Below, in pieces: positions 4,929 through 5,568 of a stretch of DNA of 5,568 bases; the first letter of the stretch is position 1, and every line of letters starts with the position of its first letter. The notes under the pieces are model-generated. The model worked only from the letters and a program-made list of their open reading frames with translations, did not search any database and was not told where the DNA came from. The position numbers were made by a program, and so were the translations under genes. The DNA comes from Candidatus Thorarchaeota archaeon (GTDB lineage: Archaea > Asgardarchaeota > Thorarchaeia > Thorarchaeales > Thorarchaeaceae). The DNA is taken from positions 1-5,568 of the forward strand of contig JAEORI010000158.1 of NCBI GenBank assembly GCA_016840965.1, written 5' to 3'.

Positions 4929-5568
4929 ATGGCAAAACAGGCATTCTATCATTTCTTGGGCTGCATAATTCCTCATAGATATCCTAGTGTTGAAGCTTCT
5001 GCAAAGCTTGTCTTCAAGGATTTGGGTGTTGCTCTTCTAGATATGGAAGGAGCAACGTGTTGCCCAGCGCCAGGAGTCTTTGGATCGTTTGACCGAGTGA
5101 CTTGGGCAACAATTGCTGCTCGTAACCTAACAATTGCTGAAGCAGGCGGCCACCCTATCACAACAGGATGCAACGGTTGTTTTGCTAGTCTTTGGGATGC
5201 AAATCATGAGCTGAAACAAGATGATGAGCTCAGAGATGCAGTGAATGAAAATTTGGCTGTAATCGATCGTGAGTTCAAAGGAACGATAGAGGTCTGGCAT
5301 TATGTTGATGCGCTCTATTCGCATGTGGGCATAGAAAAAATCCGAAAGCGGGTTACTCGGCCATTCAAAGGTGTCCGAATGGCACTACATCCTGGATGCC
5401 ATTGGATGCGTCCCAAACAGATTAAGAAAAAAGATGACTCAGAGCACCCACGAATATTCAGAGAATTATGCGAAACATCTGGGGCTGATTATGTTCCATA
5501 CAAGGATGAACTAATCTGTTGTGGGGCTGGAGGAGCTGTTAGAACTGCGGATGTGAAGATTGCTCTTG
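4929..5568 (+). CDS. HdrB-like subunit, copy 2 (3' end outside window)
   Basis: My translation gives 213 residues before the window ends, out of about 300 expected. The first CCG motif is complete: C12, C44-C45, C81, C84. The second is present as far as C157 and C197-C198; its final CxxC lies beyond the edge. FLGC, CCPAPG, GCNGC and CCGAGGA are all recognisable, so it should carry two noncubane [4Fe-4S] clusters like copy 1. Around the second cluster it reads HPGCHWMRP where copy 1 has the canonical HYGCHLLKP, and the following stretch is more charged (KKKDD). That suggests a different substrate or partner. The ATG start has GGAGG seven bases upstream, two bases after the hdrC stop. It forms a CB pair with the preceding gene; whether hdrA or other redox genes follow cannot be seen. 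Confidence 0.88.
   Translation, partial: MAKQAFYHFLGCIIPHRYPSVEASAKLVFKDLGVALLDMEGATCCPAPGVFGSFDRVTWATIAARNLTIAEAGGHPITTGCNGCFASLWDANHELKQDDELRDAVNENLAVIDREFKGTIEVWHYVDALYSHVGIEKIRKRVTRPFKGVRMALHPGCHWMRPKQIKKKDDSEHPRIFRELCETSGADYVPYKDELICCGAGGAVRTADVKIAL

Noticed and set aside
4423..5324. Several reverse-strand open frames opposite hdrC and hdrB copy 2
   Set aside because: They are low-complexity or Ser-rich translations, antisense to strongly supported iron-sulfur proteins, with no ribosome sites or conserved motifs.
1..5568. tRNA, rRNA, CRISPR array, insertion sequence or attachment site
   Set aside because: I saw no cloverleaf, regularly spaced direct repeats, transposase motifs or terminal inverted repeats on either strand.

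Overview
This window looks archaeal and is most plausibly from an Asgard (Thorarchaeota-like) or related anaerobic archaeon. The evidence is gene content and style rather than any marker gene. It holds two HdrC-HdrB iron-sulfur modules, a radical SAM protein of the PflA/AmmeMemoRadiSam type with Cys-rich N-terminal extensions, and a winged-helix protein fused to two membrane helices (a common archaeal architecture). A surface protein with a Thr/Pro stalk, several TTG starts with GGAG/GGAGG Shine-Dalgarno sites, and moderate AT richness also fit. The taxon assignment is an inference.

Layout from left to right: positions 1-206 carry no convincing gene, but hold a hairpin and a likely promoter. 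Two forward genes follow, overlapping by 4 bases. The first (207-677) encodes a membrane-tethered winged-helix regulator, and the second (674-1612) a cell-surface protein with an N-terminal membrane/signal segment, a beta-sandwich-like ectodomain, a Thr-rich stalk and a C-terminal membrane helix. They meet the reverse-strand group tail to tail, and a shared CTAG supplies TAG stops on both strands. On the reverse strand, in transcription order, come the radical SAM gene (4278-3199), a 143-base gap with its own TATA-like element, hdrC copy 1 (3055-2507) and hdrB copy 1 (2505-1609). Diverging from the radical SAM gene across 93 bases is a second forward pair, hdrC copy 2 (4372-4926) and hdrB copy 2 (from 4929, cut by the window end).

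How the genes may work together: in methanogens HdrC passes electrons from HdrA through two [4Fe-4S] clusters to HdrB, whose two CCG motifs bind noncubane [4Fe-4S] clusters that reduce the CoM-S-S-CoB heterodisulfide. Both copies here keep every cluster ligand that lies inside the window, so both look catalytically intact. No hdrA, hydrogenase or mcr gene is visible, so the electron donor and the disulfide (or other) substrate are unknown. HdrB copy 2 departs from copy 1 around its second cluster, which hints at division of labour. The radical SAM gene between the two modules is a candidate maturation or modification factor, but only position supports that. The regulator and surface-protein pair looks like a separate unit, possibly one that senses or responds at the cell envelope.
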